Positions 61,904 through 64,000 of a DNA stretch of 64,000 nt are shown here, one piece after another (position 1 is the stretch's first letter; each line of letters begins with the position of its first letter). The notes below the pieces were generated by a model. The model was given only the letters and a program-made list of their open reading frames with translations. It ran no database searches and was not told where the DNA came from. Location: positions 5,332,001-5,396,000 of the forward strand of contig NZ_CP031705.1 of NCBI RefSeq assembly GCF_022701255.1, in the 5' to 3' direction. The position numbers and the translations under genes were made by a program. The DNA comes from Microcoleus vaginatus HSN003 (lineage in GTDB: Bacteria; Cyanobacteriota; Cyanobacteriia; Cyanobacteriales; Microcoleaceae).

Positions 61904-62085
61904 CCTGATGACTGTTGACTGTTGACTGTTGAGTGTTGACTGTTTGGATTTGGACATTTGAACAATATCGATGCAACCGGAAACGATATTAAATTAAAAT
62001 CTGCGTGCATTTGGGTTGAAAAACCAAAAATACAATTTAGATGCAAGACAGCCAACAGCCAACAGTCAACAGCCAACACTCAACC
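61904..62085. repeat. Heptamer STRR TGACTGT and its inverse ACAGTCA flanking the gap
   Basis: GACTGTTGACTGTTGACTGT (from 61910) and CAACAGCCAACAGTCAACAG (to 62085) form inverted arrays about 100 bases apart in the 355-bp gap between the glycosylhydrolase and helicase genes. No gene is seen between. Confidence 0.8.
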
Positions 62086-64000
62086 ACTTTCTGGCGTTGC
62101 AGCTTCATTCACGGGGAATCGATCGATTAACTGCATCGCCCGACAAGCATTCCTCCGCAAAGAATCCGAAACATGAGGAACATGAGGAATCTGAGACAAG
62201 AAATCCAAAGTCCGGCGCAAAATCCGCACCACATCCCCTTCATCCAAACTCGTATGGCTAATCAGTTCCAGCCATTCAACGCCCAGAGCCCACTGTTCGA
62301 CCAAAGTCACTAAATCCCGTTCCAGCCAAATCGGGATTGCAGCTTCATGACGGTACTGCACTTGAAACAATCGGCGACGCAAGCCTTTTTGTAGATTGTC
62401 CAAAGGTGCCAAAACTTCTGGCGACAGCGAGTAGTGAGTCCAACTGTCGGGCCTGGAAACTTCTGTAACTAAGGCCGCGCAAGCAGCAGCGAGGTGGTGG
62501 GGGTCGAGTTCGTCAAACTCCGCAGACATCAGGGACAAACCCAGCCACAGTTCGTTATCGCCGCGAATGGCGGCGCAAGCTTGACCCAAGATTGTGGGTA
62601 CCAATCTGTCGGAGGAATCATCTCGGTTTCCATGTGCCGAAACTACTTTTTCCAAGCAGCCGAAATTCAGCAAGATGTCGATTAAGTTGAGAAATTGCTC
62701 CCAGTAGCGAGATCGCTGCTTTTCTAACTCTTGTTCGCTTTTGCGGATTTCTTTTTTCAATTCTTCCCGGCGGCGCTGGCGTTTGAGCAAAGTACCGGGA
62801 TTACCCCATTCTAGAACCGGGTGAATTTCTAGCTGAGCTTCTAGGGCTGCGATTTTCTGCTGTTGTTCGATCGCCTCTGGGCTCGGTTCTGGTGCGGGCA
62901 ATTCTGGGATCGATGCAGCAATTGAAGCAGTTTCTTCATTTGCCAAGCGGCACTGGCCGAGTCTCAGGGGCATTTCCGACGGCGGGTTCAAGGTATCTGC
63001 AACGGTCAAGCGGGGTAATTCCGCGTGCAGGGTAGCAACATCGCTAATGGCGACGACATACCAGCGGTTATCTTTGCCCAAGCACACCAAATTTGGTGCT
63101 TGGCCGGAACCTGCGATTTTGGCAACCAATACGGCGGGTACAGGATTTGTGTGCGATCGTTTGGCTGTCGGAACGTGTTTACCTTTGAGGCTCAGAACCG
63201 TGCCGAGCACTGCAAAAGCCACAACTACGGACATCTCTTTAAATCGCGCTTCTTCAGCTTGCTGCAATAGAATTTTGAGCAAACGTTTGTCTTCTTTGAG
63301 TCTTCCCTGCAATTTTTCGTAATGGGCCAGGTGTTTTTCCAGGGTGGAGACATTTCCTCCAGCGGCCAAGGACTGTTCGAGCACCGCCAATTCTGTTTGC
63401 AGCCGGTCTAATTCTGATTGCTGCGGCTGCAAGTACAAGGTAGACAGGTATTGACCAAAACTTCGCTCTACCAACTCTTGAGCTTCGTCGAGAGTGTGAG
63501 TTTGCAGCAAATTCAGCACCATGCCGTAGCTGGGCGTAAACTGACTGGCGAGGGGGTCGGCTTTGGCTGTTGCCAAATACGAGGCTTCTTTTGCGCCTTC
63601 AAAGCGCGTCTGAACTGCCACGACGTGCCCCAGCTTGTCCATGCCCCGCCGACCAGCCCGACCGGCCATTTGCAGGAATTCTGAAGCGTTTAGCAGTCGG
63701 TGCCCCTTGTCGGTGCGCTTGGACAGAGTGGAAATGACTGTGGTGCGGGCGGGCATATTAATCCCGGCTGCTAGGGTTTCGGTGGCAAATACCACTTTAA
63801 TCAAACCTCTGCCAAAGAGTTCTTCTACTAAACCTTTCCAAGCGGGCAAAATGCCTGCGTGGTGGGCGGCGATGCCTTTTAAAAGAGCTTCTTTTTGACC
63901 GAAGCGTTCTGCTTCTGGGTTTCGCTGTAAAAAATCGTCAATGATGCGTTTGAGTTCGGCTGTTTCGGCTTCGTTAACCAGGGAGAAATTGCCGACTTCT
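62080..64000 (-). CDS. Ski2/Mtr4-like DEAD-box RNA helicase, C-terminal part (5' end outside window)
   Basis: Reading frame open from the right edge, so the N-terminal helicase domain is not seen. Present: VNEAETAELKRIIDDFLQRN, GIAAHHAGILPAWKGL (motif IV-V region), VVFATETLAAGINMPARTTV (motif V), and QMAGRAGRRGMDKLG (motif VI). Further on is a winged helix/ratchet, a coiled-coil segment (KRQRRREELKKEIRKSEQEL) and a DSHCT domain (SRPDSWTHYSLSPEVL, EWLELISHTSLDEGDVVRIL). This is the cyanobacterial Ski2-type RNA helicase, probably in RNA turnover. At least 640 residues are visible; stop TGA at 62080. Confidence 0.92.
   Translation of the reverse strand, partial: EVGNFSLVNEAETAELKRIIDDFLQRNPEAERFGQKEALLKGIAAHHAGILPAWKGLVEELFGRGLIKVVFATETLAAGINMPARTTVISTLSKRTDKGHRLLNASEFLQMAGRAGRRGMDKLGHVVAVQTRFEGAKEASYLATAKADPLASQFTPSYGMVLNLLQTHTLDEAQELVERSFGQYLSTLYLQPQQSELDRLQTELAVLEQSLAAGGNVSTLEKHLAHYEKLQGRLKEDKRLLKILLQQAEEARFKEMSVVVAFAVLGTVLSLKGKHVPTAKRSHTNPVPAVLVAKIAGSGQAPNLVCLGKDNRWYVVAISDVATLHAELPRLTVADTLNPPSEMPLRLGQCRLANEETASIAASIPELPAPEPSPEAIEQQQKIAALEAQLEIHPVLEWGNPGTLLKRQRRREELKKEIRKSEQELEKQRSRYWEQFLNLIDILLNFGCLEKVVSAHGNRDDSSDRLVPTILGQACAAIRGDNELWLGLSLMSAEFDELDPHHLAAACAALVTEVSRPDSWTHYSLSPEVLAPLDNLQKGLRRRLFQVQYRHEAAIPIWLERDLVTLVEQWALGVEWLELISHTSLDEGDVVRILRRTLDFLSQIPHVPHVSDSLRRNACRAMQLIDRFPVNEAATPESG

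Overview
The window is chromosomal DNA from a filamentous, probably non-heterocystous cyanobacterium of the Microcoleus/Oscillatoria/Phormidium type. The evidence is frequent HIP1-like GCGATCGC words, a plastid-type ribosomal protein (PSRP-3/Ycf65), hormogonium polysaccharide (hps) genes, a cyanobacterial smtB/smtA pair, many cyanobacterial-only families, and a very high load of short tandem and palindromic repeats. No tRNA or rRNA gene was seen.

Layout. 0-1 kb: degenerate IS630-type transposase. 1.2-6 kb: isoaspartyl peptidase, a DUF2256 microprotein, trmJ (with a heptanucleotide repeat inside the reading frame), a membrane-anchored class A beta-lactamase-like hydrolase, and a small secreted protein. 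6.0-6.4 kb: orphan CRISPR array (6 repeats, no cas genes). 6.7-12.7 kb: obgE, a frameshifted TerB/Mo-nitrogenase-C-terminal-domain gene, a methyltransferase, ycf65, a HAD hydrolase. 12.9-14.5 kb: solo TnpB element whose right end forms the stop codon of a TPR gene. 15.7 kb: cobK, followed by a Uma2 relic. 16.7-24.5 kb: hpsA-hpsB-hpsC-pseudopilin operon. 25-26 kb: frameshifted sulfotransferase. 26-27 kb: a ribbon-helix-helix gene with small hypothetical genes.

27.1-28.3 kb: the most striking find. A type I-beta DAHP synthase gene (aroF) sits behind one promoter and two successive ribosome-mediated attenuators. Each consists of a short leader peptide packed with Phe/Tyr/Trp codons, an antiterminator whose 5' arm lies in the last leader codons, and an intrinsic terminator. 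28.35-29.24 kb: an 883-bp element with perfect 19-bp terminal inverted repeats that contains seven tandem 103-bp units.

29.5-38 kb: a metal (zinc) homeostasis island: HMA-domain protein, smtB/smtA with a perfect 13-bp operator palindrome, znuA divergent from znuC-znuB, a CADD-family protein, and a COG0523 GTPase (with a Zur-like box) followed by a WD40 protein. 38-40 kb: cobW and a DUF1636 gene behind a cobalamin riboswitch. 40-46 kb: clpX, cynS, an slr1659-like STAS regulator, and a PAS-GAF histidine kinase. 46-58.5 kb: CHASE3-PAS kinase, glyoxalase-fold protein, glutathione peroxidase, two PRC-barrel/DUF2382 proteins, a DUF1499 protein, a REC-GAF adenylate cyclase overlapping a hybrid kinase, and the kinase's dCache sensor cut off by a 112-bp MITE. 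59-64 kb: a family-10-like glycosylhydrolase and the C-terminal part of a Ski2-like helicase.

Intergenic space is dominated by a few repeat families: the 'GGAACAGGCAAGATGCCTGTTCC' palindrome family, heptanucleotide STRRs, and nested inverted repeats. Several of these have amplified in tandem with periods of 29, 32, 52, 65, 103 and 127 bp.
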